This document shows positions 28,573 to 36,511 of a DNA stretch of 64,000 bases, one piece after another (the stretch's first letter is position 1; every line of letters starts with the position of its first letter). The DNA comes from Faecalibacterium sp. I4-3-84 (GTDB lineage: Bacteria > Bacillota > Clostridia > Oscillospirales > Ruminococcaceae): assembly GCF_023347255.1 (NCBI RefSeq), contig NZ_CP094466.1:434001-498000 (forward strand). Reading direction: 5' to 3'. The translations under genes and the position numbers were made by a program. The notes under the pieces were generated by a model, which was given only the letters and a program-made list of their open reading frames with translations, was not told the DNA's origin and did not search any database.

Positions 28573-28817
28573 TATGAGGTAAAGTGTGGAAAATATACCT
28601 CCCTCAAGGGTGCACAACAGAAATGGTTTGTTCGATTCCGTATTTTGGATGCAGTGTACAATGAATACGAATTGAAAGTCGATATTGTCGGAAAAGCCGA
28701 ACATCACTCCACCAGAAACAGTCGCCTAAAGAGCAGCTCCTTAATCTGCTGATAGATGCTCAGTTAAATTTGACCGAGAGCAAAAGCACGGGCTATGCTC
28801 GCTGGGCAAAAAGATAG
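28573..28817 (+). pseudogene. Fragment of a second relaxase gene
   Basis: YEVKCGKYTSLKGAQQKWFV and RFRILDAVYNEYELK parallel residues about 220-260 of the intact relaxase (YEIKRGKYTSVKGTRQKRF). After a frame break, LTESKSTGYARWAKR parallels its SEGKSEGYARWAKR. The piece differs too much to be a recent local duplication, so it comes from a related but separate element. No start codon or catalytic His cluster remains. Confidence 0.8.
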
Positions 28818-28829
28818 TTCACGAAACAT

Positions 28830-28884
28830 AATGTTTGTCAATGGTTTATTATCGTTAAGCGATAATAAACCATTGACAAACATT
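28830..28884. repeat. Perfect 25-bp inverted repeat with 5-nt loop
   Basis: Bases 28830-28854 (AATGTTTGTCAATGG...) are exactly complementary to 28860-28884, with TTAAG between. No T-tract follows on either strand. It lies 46 bases upstream of the DUF2975 gene, at the start of the AT-rich island. Confidence 0.9.
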
Positions 28885-28929
28885 TATATCGGTGGTAACA
28901 TAGGGATGTAGCGTAAGGAGGTGCTTATA

Positions 28930-29553
28930 ATGTTTCGAGGAACGATACCACAGACTTCAACAATAAAAAGTTTAAAAACAAGATGTGACACTATCACACC
29001 AGTTATTAATATTGCATTTATTTTTACATCGTTATTTTTGATTGCTCAAATTATCTATTGGATTGTTCTTTTTACAAAACCATCTTGTGCCTTCTCTTGT
29101 GATGTATTTAAATCAGGAGAAGATATAGTTGCAATTTCTCGATATGCAAAACAAGGCACTATGATTATAGTAAATCAAAAAATTTCTGAATCTGTGGTTA
29201 CATCTCCAAAAGCCTTTTATATTCTAAATTATTTTAGAAAAGTATTATGCCAAGGACTTGTAGCGGTTCTTTTATATTACACAAAAGAACTTTTTGGCAC
29301 AGTGGCTAGGTACTGTACTCCGTTTCAAGAAAGCGTCGTTCAATATTTCTATAGTTCTGGTTGGATAACTATTTTATGGGGAGTCATAATTAATGTTTTC
29401 TATCCAATAATTGCAGAATTCTTGGGATTTGGTAAATATAGTATAACCTTTTTTGATTTCCGAACAATTATGCTCGGTGGGATTCTCCTGTCCTTTTCTT
29501 ACATTTTTGGGTATGGAATGACATTACAAATCGAATCAGATGGAACACTATAA
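28930..29553 (+). CDS. DUF2975 family membrane protein
   Basis: ATG 28930 follows AAGGAGGTG at ideal spacing. The 207-residue product has about four membrane helices (near residues 28-52, 95-115, 145-165, 180-200), the DUF2975 plan. A short Xre regulator follows 12 bases later, the usual partner of DUF2975 proteins in Firmicutes. The pair is AT-rich compared with the ICE backbone and marks the beginning of imported DNA. Its role is unknown. Confidence 0.75.
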   Translation: MFRGTIPQTSTIKSLKTRCDTITPVINIAFIFTSLFLIAQIIYWIVLFTKPSCAFSCDVFKSGEDIVAISRYAKQGTMIIVNQKISESVVTSPKAFYILNYFRKVLCQGLVAVLLYYTKELFGTVARYCTPFQESVVQYFYSSGWITILWGVIINVFYPIIAEFLGFGKYSITFFDFRTIMLGGILLSFSYIFGYGMTLQIESDGTL

Positions 29554-29564
29554 ATACTTAGGGG

Positions 29565-29786
29565 ATGATTATTATTGCAATAATTCTTCGATTGGATCGT
29601 GTGATGGCTGATAGGAAGGTGACACTCAAATGGCTTTCGGAGCAAGTCGGTGTTACAAATGTAAACCTGTCAAAAATTAAAACGGGAAAAATAAACGCTA
29701 TTCGCTTTTCTACCCTAAATGCATTATGTAAAGCTCTTAAGTGTCAACCTGGCGATTTATTAGAATACTGCGAAGATAACGTATGA
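29565..29786 (+). CDS. Small Xre/YozG-like helix-turn-helix regulator
   Basis: The 73-residue product has LDRVMADRKVTLKWLSEQVG, VTNVNLSKIKTGKINAIRF and ALCKALKCQPGDLLEY, a compact Cro/C1-type helix-turn-helix of the kind found beside DUF2975 genes. ATG 29565 has a weak TAGGGG ahead. It probably regulates its own two-gene operon. Confidence 0.85.
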   Translation: MIIIAIILRLDRVMADRKVTLKWLSEQVGVTNVNLSKIKTGKINAIRFSTLNALCKALKCQPGDLLEYCEDNV

Positions 29787-29853
29787 GATTCGGATAATTG
29801 CAATATTAGGATGATAGAATTACGTACATATCATTTTGTTAAAAAAGTAAGCT

Positions 29854-29909
29854 ATAACAAAAATCTCTCTGCGTAGGCTAATAGAACTACACAGAGAGAT
29901 TTTTGTTAT
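29854..29909. terminator. Bidirectional terminator-like hairpin
   Basis: ATAACAAAAATCTCTCTG pairs with CAGAGAGATTTTTGTTAT around about 20 bases, with A and T tracts inside the stem arms. It can end transcription from the DUF2975-HTH operon. Confidence 0.75.
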
Positions 29910-30060
29910 GATTCAGAAATACATTCAAACTCAAGAGAGTGTTCTCCACTTGTCAATGATTCACAATCTATTTGACAGAAGCATCGTTGCTTACGGAACT
30001 GAAACCAACTAGACGATCAATCTTGTAAATGTAATCACCCCTTCCATTGGCTGCAATAAT
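29907..30060 (+). pseudogene. IS3-family transposase remnant
   Basis: YIQTQESVLHLSMIHNLFDR and SIVAYGTETN, then an in-frame TAG and TINLVNVI, match the catalytic-core stretch of IS3/IS150 OrfB (pattern YLSMIxDLYDxSIVAY). Only about 50 codons remain and stops interrupt them. From 30060 to 30270 I see further AT-rich decayed sequence but no gene. Confidence 0.65.
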
Positions 30061-30270
30061 TATAGTCTTTGACAGAAAAAGCTTTTTATCAACTAAATGA
30101 GAGCATTTTCATCTACATTACCTGTCTTACCACTCTAACGAGCCGTGCCCATAAAGCATATCTTCTAAGATGATAAGTTCTTTGTCATCTCACCTTACTT
30201 GAACCTTATAGATAAAACATTTTTGCACCCTCCGTTATGCTAGCGACTTTGAATTGTTCAAGCTAACCTA

Positions 30271-30307
30271 TAAAAAACTGCCCACACACAAATCCTCGTG
30301 AGTGGAC
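30271..30307 (-). terminator. Terminator of the RiPP-ABC operon
   Basis: On the minus strand CTGTCCACTCAC pairs with GTGTGTGGGCAG around an 8-nt loop and is followed by six T. It lies about 50 bases beyond the ABC transporter stop. Confidence 0.8.
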
Positions 30308-30359
30308 AGAAAAGTTAGTTGATAGTGTTATATACTATTTCTAGATACTTTTTAAGTTA

Positions 30360-31982
30360 TCACATACAGGGTTGAAGTGTGATGATCTTATCAAAATATG
30401 GAATTAAAGTGTCATCATGAGTAATAACAATAATCAAATGGTTTCGCTTGACGGATTTAAGATATTTCATTAAATTTAATCTTGCTTTAGCATCAAGTGC
30501 TGAAGTTGGTTCATCAAAAATCATTACATGTCGATTTCGTATCAGTGTTCGAATGAGTGCAATTTTTTGCTTTTCACCGCTCGATATATTAGAAAGACTA
30601 GAGTCAACGATAGTATTTAGACATAAATGCGCATTTTCTTCTTGGTCAAACAAGCCTAATATATCAGTGAATTTTTTTATGTCGGTTGATGAATAAGTTT
30701 CCCCTAGGGTTATGTTGTATTCGATAGTTTCATTTAGCAGAATCGGTTCGCTTTCACAATAAGAGATATTTTTTTCTCTTAATTTAGAAAAACATATGCG
30801 AGTTGATGAAATGCCATTAATGAAGAGATTTGATGCGTTATAAATTCCCATTAAAATATATGCAAGTGTTGTTTTTCCACTTCCATTTTCACCCAAAACA
30901 CCATAAATATATCCCTCATAAAAAGAGTAATTCAAATTTTTAAAAACCACCTTTGAACGGTATTGGAAATTCAGCCCAGTTAGATTTATACTATGTATCT
31001 CAACAAGCTTATATGTACCGTCTTTAGGAACAGAAGCGCAAACAATTTTACTTATTCTATCAAACGATGCTTTGGTTTCTTGCAAATTTTTACCCATAGA
31101 GAAGAAATATTTGATGCCTCTCATAGATGTTCTACTTAAAGATAAAAGTATTGAAAATTCTCCGATCGACATTTTTTGATGAAAAATATACACGCCAGAA
31201 ACAATAAAAAATAAAACTTGTATAACAATTTCAAAAAAGCTATCAAGCATCGAAAAAGAAAAACTTGTATTTTGATATACAATCGCTTTTTTATATAGTA
31301 TGGAAAAGGCTGAATCTAATTGATTGAGCATTTTTGAACTTGCTTCAAAAGCTTTAATAAATGGAAGAAAATCCAGTTGTTCATATAGTTTTCCGAAAAA
31401 CAATCCTTGTGCTTCTTTATATGATAAACTAGATATATAAACTTTTTTTCGTAGCAAACTATACAGTAATGCATATGCACTTATTGATCCTATTAAGATA
31501 AGCGCAATCCCTAAATTGTAATAAAAGGTATAGCATATTGCAAATAACCCCATAATCAAATTTATTACGGAATTAGAGAAAAATTCCAAGAAAAAAGAAG
31601 ATACTTGATATGAATCATTATTGATTTTTTGAGTCAAAGATGCAGCATTCTCTGATCGTACATCCAATAGAGATATTGTATGTATTTTTTGAAGAACATC
31701 TCTGTTGATCTTGTACATAATTTGGTTGTTGGCTTTTGCTGTTAAGAGATTTCCGAGAAAGCTAAAAACGATACTTCCTATAAAAGTAACGGTGTACAAA
31801 ACGCAAAACTTAACAAGTAAATCGATTTCTTTTCCACTATATAGAGTATCAAAAATGGCACCAGTAACAAACATTATGACTAGCGACAGAAAGTTAGAAA
31901 TTAAAATGCAAAAAAAAGACGAGATAAGAACTGCTTTACAATCGATAGCCTTTTTCCAAACAAATTTAATCATTGTAAACAT
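30360..31982 (-). CDS. ABC exporter of the RiPP locus (membrane and ATPase domains fused)
   Basis: The 540-residue protein has an N-terminal six-helix membrane domain (residues about 1-310) and an ATPase domain with GENGSGKTT (Walker A), SSGEKQ (signature) and MIFDEPTSALD (Walker B). There is no C39 peptidase domain at the N-terminus, so it does not itself cleave a double-glycine leader. ATG 31982 has GAGG upstream and overlaps the maturase gene by 17 bases, which ties its job to export of, or immunity to, the modified peptides. A separate protease would be needed to remove the leader. Confidence 0.9.
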   Translation of the reverse strand: MFTMIKFVWKKAIDCKAVLISSFFCILISNFLSLVIMFVTGAIFDTLYSGKEIDLLVKFCVLYTVTFIGSIVFSFLGNLLTAKANNQIMYKINRDVLQKIHTISLLDVRSENAASLTQKINNDSYQVSSFFLEFFSNSVINLIMGLFAICYTFYYNLGIALILIGSISAYALLYSLLRKKVYISSLSYKEAQGLFFGKLYEQLDFLPFIKAFEASSKMLNQLDSAFSILYKKAIVYQNTSFSFSMLDSFFEIVIQVLFFIVSGVYIFHQKMSIGEFSILLSLSRTSMRGIKYFFSMGKNLQETKASFDRISKIVCASVPKDGTYKLVEIHSINLTGLNFQYRSKVVFKNLNYSFYEGYIYGVLGENGSGKTTLAYILMGIYNASNLFINGISSTRICFSKLREKNISYCESEPILLNETIEYNITLGETYSSTDIKKFTDILGLFDQEENAHLCLNTIVDSSLSNISSGEKQKIALIRTLIRNRHVMIFDEPTSALDAKARLNLMKYLKSVKRNHLIIVITHDDTLIPYFDKIITLQPCM

Positions 31983-33261
31983 TTTGTGCCTCAGTACGAC
32001 GTGAGTTTAAAATTTGAGCTAGGGAAACGTAATTATACCTTACTGTGGCACAATTCATAATATTGGAAGAGATATTGTGGTATGGACATCCACCTAAGCA
32101 AACCGGAAGAAATGCACATTCTTTGCATTCTGAATAATATGTAAAATTATAACATGTCCATTTTTTCATATTCGGCGTATCAAATCCGGTTTTGACGTTA
32201 CCGGAGGATTTTTCTTTAATTCCAATCTCATCCCAACATTTGTATAAATCACCCAATGGATCAATGACGAAACTGTTAGATGCTACGGCTCCACAAAGTT
32301 GTCCGTTGAACCGTGGAAGGCCAACAAACGTGTACCCTCTGTTTAAATTTCTCATATAGAAGGCCGATTCATACTCGGAGAAATCGCGGCTATTCAAGCA
32401 GCCGGAGTGGTAGCAATTCCCAATATTGTTAATATCGTCAACTGCAGCGATATAAACATTCACCTTTCCTCTAAGATTGTACTGATCAAAGTAATCAAGC
32501 AGTTCATCAACTCGTTCCATATTCTTTCTGTCAATGTTAATGCGAATACTAATATTCAAAAATTCACATGCTTCAGAAATATTTGACAAGATCCTGTAAA
32601 ATGTATCCGAATGATTTGGCAGACATCTCCGTTCATTGTGTATATCCGGTGGGCCATCAACTGTAACCTGTGCAGCGACAACGTTAAGTTCTTTTAAATA
32701 TTTTGCCATATCTGAGGTTAGGTAATACCCATTTGTAACTATTGATGAATGAAGATCCACATTTTTGTGTAATTCAATTGCCCTAGTAATCTGTTCAATG
32801 ATTTTAGGCTGTAATAGCGGCTCCCCGCCATACCAAGAAATAGAAACGTGATGCTTACCATCAATTAGCTGAGTAGCTTCGATTCTTTCGTGAATAAAAT
32901 GAATTACATCGCTAACTATAGAAGGCGTCATGGTATTATACTTTCTACCTGTTTCATAGCAATAGGGGCATCTGAAATTGCAAGACAATGTAGGTGCAAT
33001 CGTAAGTGAAAGAATTCGGTTGCTTTTCATAGAATCTTGCATAATATTCGTTAAACGAGCAAATTCATCGATTTCATCTGCAACATAGAATCCTCCTTTT
33101 TCCATGTTGGAAAAATAATTGGCAATATCGGCTTTTTTATCATTTGAAACATATTGAGAATAGTATTCATCATTGAGTAAAACGGTCGCACCTGTAACGG
33201 TATTATACAATAAATGTTTGTCGCCAAAATTCGACAATATGTTGTACCTCGATTTTTTCAC
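31966..33261 (-). CDS. Radical SAM/SPASM peptide maturase
   Basis: GTG 33261 has GGAGG (33267-33271) upstream and gives 431 residues beginning MKKSRYNILSNFG. The N-terminal ~80 residues look like a peptide-recognition region. CNFRCPYC (Cys 94, 98, 101) is the radical SAM cluster motif and WYGGEPLL follows. The C-terminal Cys set (KCWDEIG, ECKECAFLPVCLGGCPY) is a SPASM domain holding extra Fe-S clusters. Such enzymes form thioether or related cross-links in ribosomal peptides. Two Cys-rich precursor genes lie directly upstream and an exporter downstream. The chemistry (thioether, C-C or other) cannot be read from sequence. Confidence 0.92.
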   Translation of the reverse strand: MKKSRYNILSNFGDKHLLYNTVTGATVLLNDEYYSQYVSNDKKADIANYFSNMEKGGFYVADEIDEFARLTNIMQDSMKSNRILSLTIAPTLSCNFRCPYCYETGRKYNTMTPSIVSDVIHFIHERIEATQLIDGKHHVSISWYGGEPLLQPKIIEQITRAIELHKNVDLHSSIVTNGYYLTSDMAKYLKELNVVAAQVTVDGPPDIHNERRCLPNHSDTFYRILSNISEACEFLNISIRINIDRKNMERVDELLDYFDQYNLRGKVNVYIAAVDDINNIGNCYHSGCLNSRDFSEYESAFYMRNLNRGYTFVGLPRFNGQLCGAVASNSFVIDPLGDLYKCWDEIGIKEKSSGNVKTGFDTPNMKKWTCYNFTYYSECKECAFLPVCLGGCPYHNISSNIMNCATVRYNYVSLAQILNSRRTEAQNVYND

Positions 33262-33273
33262 AATAAAACCTCC

Positions 33274-33314
33274 AAAAGAGCAGCAGAAGTAATATGAATC
33301 TTCTACTGCTCTTT
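33274..33314 (-). promoter_or_regulatory. Attenuator hairpin between precursors and maturase
   Basis: On the minus strand AAAGAGCAGTAGAAG pairs with CTTCTGCTGCTCTTT (one G-T pair) around a 10-nt loop, followed by four T and the maturase ribosome-binding site. A leaky terminator at this point would make precursor mRNA exceed maturase mRNA, as is common in RiPP operons. Confidence 0.75.
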
Positions 33315-33352
33315 GATAAAAACATGTAATCAACCAAAATGACGACAGGTCA

Positions 33353-33493
33353 TCACGTATTGATCAGGCATTTAAAACAAACATTTACGGGACAGAAATC
33401 TGGATCATCCTTTCGAGCAACGCAAATTCGCATTACACATACAGCACTTAATGACAGATCGTCTTGATTCTGCGGACTCTGTAACCATTCCAT
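33353..33493 (-). CDS. Cys-rich RiPP precursor peptide B (46 aa)
   Basis: ATG 33493 follows GAAGGTG and the frame ends at TGA 33353-33355. The peptide starts MEWLQSPQNQDDLSLS and then has Cys 19, 24, 34, 39 and 42 in a short core ending CFKCLINT. Its first seven residues mirror those of the neighbouring peptide (MDWLQNP), so both share a leader. It lies 92 bases upstream of the maturase. I do not recognise a named precursor family. Confidence 0.78.
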   Translation of the reverse strand: MEWLQSPQNQDDLSLSAVCVMRICVARKDDPDFCPVNVCFKCLINT

Positions 33494-33521
33494 AAAATAC
33501 ACCTTCACTCATGATAAAAAA

Positions 33522-33704
33522 TTATAAGCATTCATCGGTAGAAAGTACATGGATAAAACAAATCATCATACCACGGCAGGTATCACTTGAAGTATATACC
33601 GGGCATACGCCATAAGCAGAACAACGTCCAAGACATTTTGCTCCTTGGCATGGACAGGAAGAAGATAACTCCGCGATATCTAAGGGATTTTGTAGCCAAT
33701 CCAT
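33522..33704 (-). CDS. Cys-rich RiPP precursor peptide A (60 aa)
   Basis: ATG 33704 has a GGAGG ribosome-binding site and the frame codes MDWLQNPLDIAELSSSCPCQ, then a core with eight Cys in all (17, 19, 24, 28, 34, 43, 49, 59). The leader MxWLQxP is shared with peptide B; the cores differ. It is the first precursor after agrD in the same direction. Dense Cys plus a radical SAM/SPASM enzyme suggests thioether-bridged peptides of the ranthipeptide or sactipeptide kind, which is an inference. Confidence 0.8.
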   Translation of the reverse strand: MDWLQNPLDIAELSSSCPCQGAKCLGRCSAYGVCPVYTSSDTCRGMMICFIHVLSTDECL

Positions 33705-33803
33705 TTTTATTCCTCCATTCTTCTTGATTGATCATTATTATCTGCATGAGATTCATCTCGCCATTATCGATTGTTTTGGCAGCAATGACAACTCGAAAAA
33801 TTA

Positions 33804-33974
33804 TTATTTGTTTTTTATTTGGGTTCCTTTGATATTTTGGAGGTCGGTTTTATCATATAGTTCAAGGGGCCTCTCGGGCTGATAGAGAATACTAGTACAC
33901 GTCGGAGGCCAACCAAACCGCTCCAAGTCGATCATATATTCCAGAAGGTTCTTTGCAATCAAATCAATGCTCAT
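33804..33974 (-). CDS. agrD: AgrD-like autoinducing peptide precursor
   Basis: The 56-residue frame overlaps the 3' end of agrB (ATG 33974, or 33977 with one more Met). It has the AgrD layout: an amphipathic N-terminal helix (MSIDLIAKNLLEYMIDLERF), a core PPTCTSILY with a single Cys at residue 26, and a charged tail QPERPLELYDK comparable to the Pro/Glu tail of known AgrD proteins. AgrB would cut after the core and form a thiolactone between the Cys and the core's last residue. CTSIL or CTSILY is the likely ring. Confidence 0.83.
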   Translation of the reverse strand: MSIDLIAKNLLEYMIDLERFGWPPTCTSILYQPERPLELYDKTDLQNIKGTQIKNK

Positions 33975-34548
33975 CATAAAATTCCTTTCTTTTTATATTT
34001 TCAATTTGGAGCAGCACGACGGTAGAAAGCACACTCCAAAATGTACAACTTAATACAATTGGACATTCGCAAAAAATCATATTAAAAAACCAAATTATAT
34101 AGACGACAACTTTTTTCTTTTGATTATTTGCATTTTTTTCATTTTCTCCGAAATGTACATACTGAGGATATAATGGTGAACAGTGAAGAAGGTTTGCAAA
34201 TAATACAGCATTCAAAATCAATGTGATAATTGGCGGTACTCGTTCAACAAATGGCTCCAAGAACACTGTTATTAGTAAAAGCATTACACTGCTTAAAGTA
34301 AGGCATTTCCAAGGTGAAGATGCATGCCATCCCCCAATGTGTCTCCGAATTGAGCAGAAGATAATTAAAAACAAAACAGTCTCTAAAGGTCTTTTAATGT
34401 AGAGAGAAAAAATCAATGCAGTCATTCCAAAGATAAGCCGAATGGTTTTCTTCTCTATAACATATTGGCACCAACTCTTGTTTTTTCTTTCTACAATTCC
34501 AATTTTAATGAAATAGTCAGATAGATACTTTGAAAATTTCTTTATCAT
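33964..34548 (-). CDS. agrB: AgrB-type peptide protease/cyclase
   Basis: ATG 34548 follows AAAAGGA and the product is 194 residues with several membrane helices. RRHIGGWHASSPWKC contains the catalytic pair His 75 and Cys 82, seven residues apart as in staphylococcal AgrB (His 77, Cys 84). AgrB cleaves AgrD and makes its thiolactone. The gene is the first of the agrBD-RiPP transcription unit and its promoter (34568-34631) carries the paired regulator boxes. Confidence 0.93.
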   Translation of the reverse strand: MIKKFSKYLSDYFIKIGIVERKNKSWCQYVIEKKTIRLIFGMTALIFSLYIKRPLETVLFLIIFCSIRRHIGGWHASSPWKCLTLSSVMLLLITVFLEPFVERVPPIITLILNAVLFANLLHCSPLYPQYVHFGENEKNANNQKKKVVVYIIWFFNMIFCECPIVLSCTFWSVLSTVVLLQIENIKRKEFYDEH

Positions 34549-34567
34549 TTCCTTTTCACCTGTTGGT

Positions 34568-34631
34568 ACTATACTACAAATCTTTGACTGATTGTCGCTT
34601 TTGCGGTGAATGCCATATTTTTTGCAGTGAA
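34568..34631 (-). promoter_or_regulatory. agrB promoter with LytTR-type box pair
   Basis: On the minus strand TTCACTGCA (34623-34631) and TTCACCGCA (34602-34610) are exactly 21 bp apart, and TATAGT (34568-34573) lies 28 bp beyond. Two 9-bp direct repeats on a 21-bp period are the layout bound by AgrA/LytTR regulators. Matching elements lie at 38783 and 40222. Confidence 0.82.
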
Positions 34632-34651
34632 ATTGGCATTGCAAGGTTGAT

Positions 34652-34683
34652 TTCCCACCAACCAAAATAATGGTTGGCGGGAA
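34652..34683 (-). terminator. Hairpin upstream of the agrB promoter
   Basis: CCCGCCAACC pairs with GGTTGGTGGG on the minus strand around eight bases. It separates the remnant at 34750-35022 from the agrB promoter; the T-tract is weak. Confidence 0.6.
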
Positions 34684-34749
34684 TCACATAGTCTTCTAGT
34701 AAGCAGTACCAAAAAGCTATCAAGGTGCTACTTATTTAGAACAATTCCT

Positions 34750-35022
34750 TTATATGGCGTTATAATATCCTGCGGCAATAGTTTCCCAGTCGTCATAGTC
34801 CGTTGTTGAAAATCCTGCCGCTGCAAAACTTCCCATATGTAAAGTTGTTAAGTCAAAAAAAGAGCCGGTATATCCGTAGTTGAAGTTCCCCAAAATTTCA
34901 CTTGTAATATGATGAAATTCTCCGTCATAATACGAACAGAATACTCGATTGTACGGCTCATAAGGAGCAAAAAAATTAAAAATGCAGCACAAGCCATAGA
35001 TCGTGCGGTGAAACGGGCATTG
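34750..35022 (-). pseudogene. C-terminal fragment resembling a polymorphic toxin (type 44-like)
   Basis: A minus-strand frame is open from a TGA at 35023-35025 to TAA at 34750. It has no good start codon. ITSEILGNFNYGYTGSFFDL and DDWETIAAGYYNAI recall the GNxxYGYxG...DDxxDxxxIxxG pattern at the end of polymorphic toxin type 44 domains. The upstream codons fall inside a regulator-box element, so a deletion seems to have fused a promoter to a gene tail. The assignment is tentative and the fragment is probably not functional. Confidence 0.45.
34983..35012 (-). promoter_or_regulatory. Degenerate LytTR-type box pair
   Basis: On the minus strand TTCACCGCA (35004-35012) is followed 21 bp later by the weaker TGTGCTGCA (34983-34991). 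The left context (GACAAT) and the TATGGC spacer match the element at 40222. No TATAGT lies at the expected distance, so it may be a decayed promoter. Confidence 0.5.
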
Positions 35023-35130
35023 TCAATTGTAGGATGTTAAAACTAATGGTTTGAGTGAGCCTTAGAAATGTATTTTATTAGTAAAACCTCTGCCTGCTTA
35101 ACTCGTGGTTTCAAATCTCTCAAGCTAACA

Positions 35131-35178
35131 AAAAAATCCCACCTGTCCGATGCTTTAGGCAAATAACAGGCGGGATTT
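35131..35178 (-). terminator. Terminator of the agrA-agrC operon
   Basis: On the minus strand AAATCCCGCCTGT pairs with GACAGGTGGGATTT and runs into further T. It lies 11 bases after the agrC stop. Confidence 0.85.
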
Positions 35179-35188
35179 GACAATTTAA

Positions 35189-36511
35189 CTAACGACTGAT
35201 TGGGAGTTGTGCAGAAAAAGAGAAAAGTTGCTTCTGTGAACTATAATCAAAAACATAGAGAGCCCCTATATTATCTAAAATAGCTGTGACATTTTTCAAA
35301 CCGTAACCATGTTCAATTGATGTGGTTTTAGAAATCACTATTTTGTTATCAAGAATTTCTACATTATGCGCTGTACGATTTTCAAGATATAAGAATCCTG
35401 CAGCTTCTTTCGTTCTCATCTTCAACAGTATTCTTCTTTCTTCAAAATTCGAAATATCCATACAGGCATTTAAAGCGTTGTCTAAAAGGTTAGAAAGGAC
35501 AACTATTAATTCTTCATCTGATAATGGAAAAGTAGTGAGATCCCCAAGCTGTAGTTGAAATGAAATTTGATTTTTGACAGCAATAGAATATTTTTGAGTC
35601 AACAAAATATCTACTACATTGCGTCCTGTCTTGGTAATCAATGTTGGAAGCATTTCTTTTTTTAGTAATGGCCTTACATATTTTAGAACTTGACTATCTG
35701 GTGATTCTTGTTGTGCCAATCCATAAATTATAGCTAATTGATTTTGAAAATCATGCGTCTTTTTTCGCTGGTCAGAATAGGCCTCCACTAATGCCTCCAT
35801 GCTCTCTTTTTCCTGCTTGATACTACGTTTTAAGATGATATTATCCTGCAATGCAGCTTGTTGTTGATCCATATAATCGAGTACCCATATTGCCATTACA
35901 TCAAAGAATAAAAGAACGATTTCGCAAAGGAGCAACTCTGTTCCAGCATTGGATTCAATTTCATAAATTTGAAAAAGCATTACAGAACAGAAGGTTGTAG
36001 TTAGTGGAAATAGCATTGCTCGAAGCCAATCATGCCAAATAGTGTTTTTGAATTGAAATCGCTTTTTTGCGAGTAACCCGATTATAGCAACAATTAAAAG
36101 TTCCACGCATTTTACTCCATAACATATTAAGTAATACTCTACTGGATTTTCCATGTATGAGGAAAATTCTCTCTTGGATAGAAATGAAATAGCTAAAAGG
36201 ACTAGAACATCCCATATGCTTACAAATGAATAAAATCCAACGGCGATTCCGATACTTTGTATGATGGTGTCTATATAAGAAATTTTCAACCATATAGCAT
36301 CCACTATGATTAATACAAATGCTTTGAGCCAAAAATACTTATCAAGTAGTGCAAGGGCAGCAATATTAAAAACCGCCAACAAAATAATTGAAATCAGGAA
36401 CTTTACTGTTGATAGATTTTTCTTGAAAAAAACTGAAGCAAAAAAAGTTAGCACAATCACTTCAAGTAGTACCAATAATGTATTGCTCAACAACAGAAGA
36501 AGTCTATTCAT
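35189..36511 (-). CDS. agrC: AgrC-like sensor histidine kinase (GHKL)
   Basis: ATG 36511 overlaps the agrA stop (ATGA); GAAGGG lies upstream. The 440-residue protein has about six membrane helices in the first 220 residues, then KKTHDFQNQL with the phospho-accepting His. ATP-binding motifs are VLSNLLDNALNAC (N box) and EHGYGLKNV (G box). Peptide-sensing kinases of the AgrC/ComD group share this plan. It would detect the AgrD-derived peptide at the membrane and phosphorylate the adjacent LytTR regulator. Confidence 0.92.
   Translation of the reverse strand: MNRLLLLLSNTLLVLLEVIVLTFFASVFFKKNLSTVKFLISIILLAVFNIAALALLDKYFWLKAFVLIIVDAIWLKISYIDTIIQSIGIAVGFYSFVSIWDVLVLLAISFLSKREFSSYMENPVEYYLICYGVKCVELLIVAIIGLLAKKRFQFKNTIWHDWLRAMLFPLTTTFCSVMLFQIYEIESNAGTELLLCEIVLLFFDVMAIWVLDYMDQQQAALQDNIILKRSIKQEKESMEALVEAYSDQRKKTHDFQNQLAIIYGLAQQESPDSQVLKYVRPLLKKEMLPTLITKTGRNVVDILLTQKYSIAVKNQISFQLQLGDLTTFPLSDEELIVVLSNLLDNALNACMDISNFEERRILLKMRTKEAAGFLYLENRTAHNVEILDNKIVISKTTSIEHGYGLKNVTAILDNIGALYVFDYSSQKQLFSFSAQLPISR

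Noticed and set aside
34750-34992. Stand-alone 80-aa gene starting at TTG 34992
   Set aside because: No ribosome-binding site precedes it and the start lies inside a regulator-box repeat, so I report it as a fragment.
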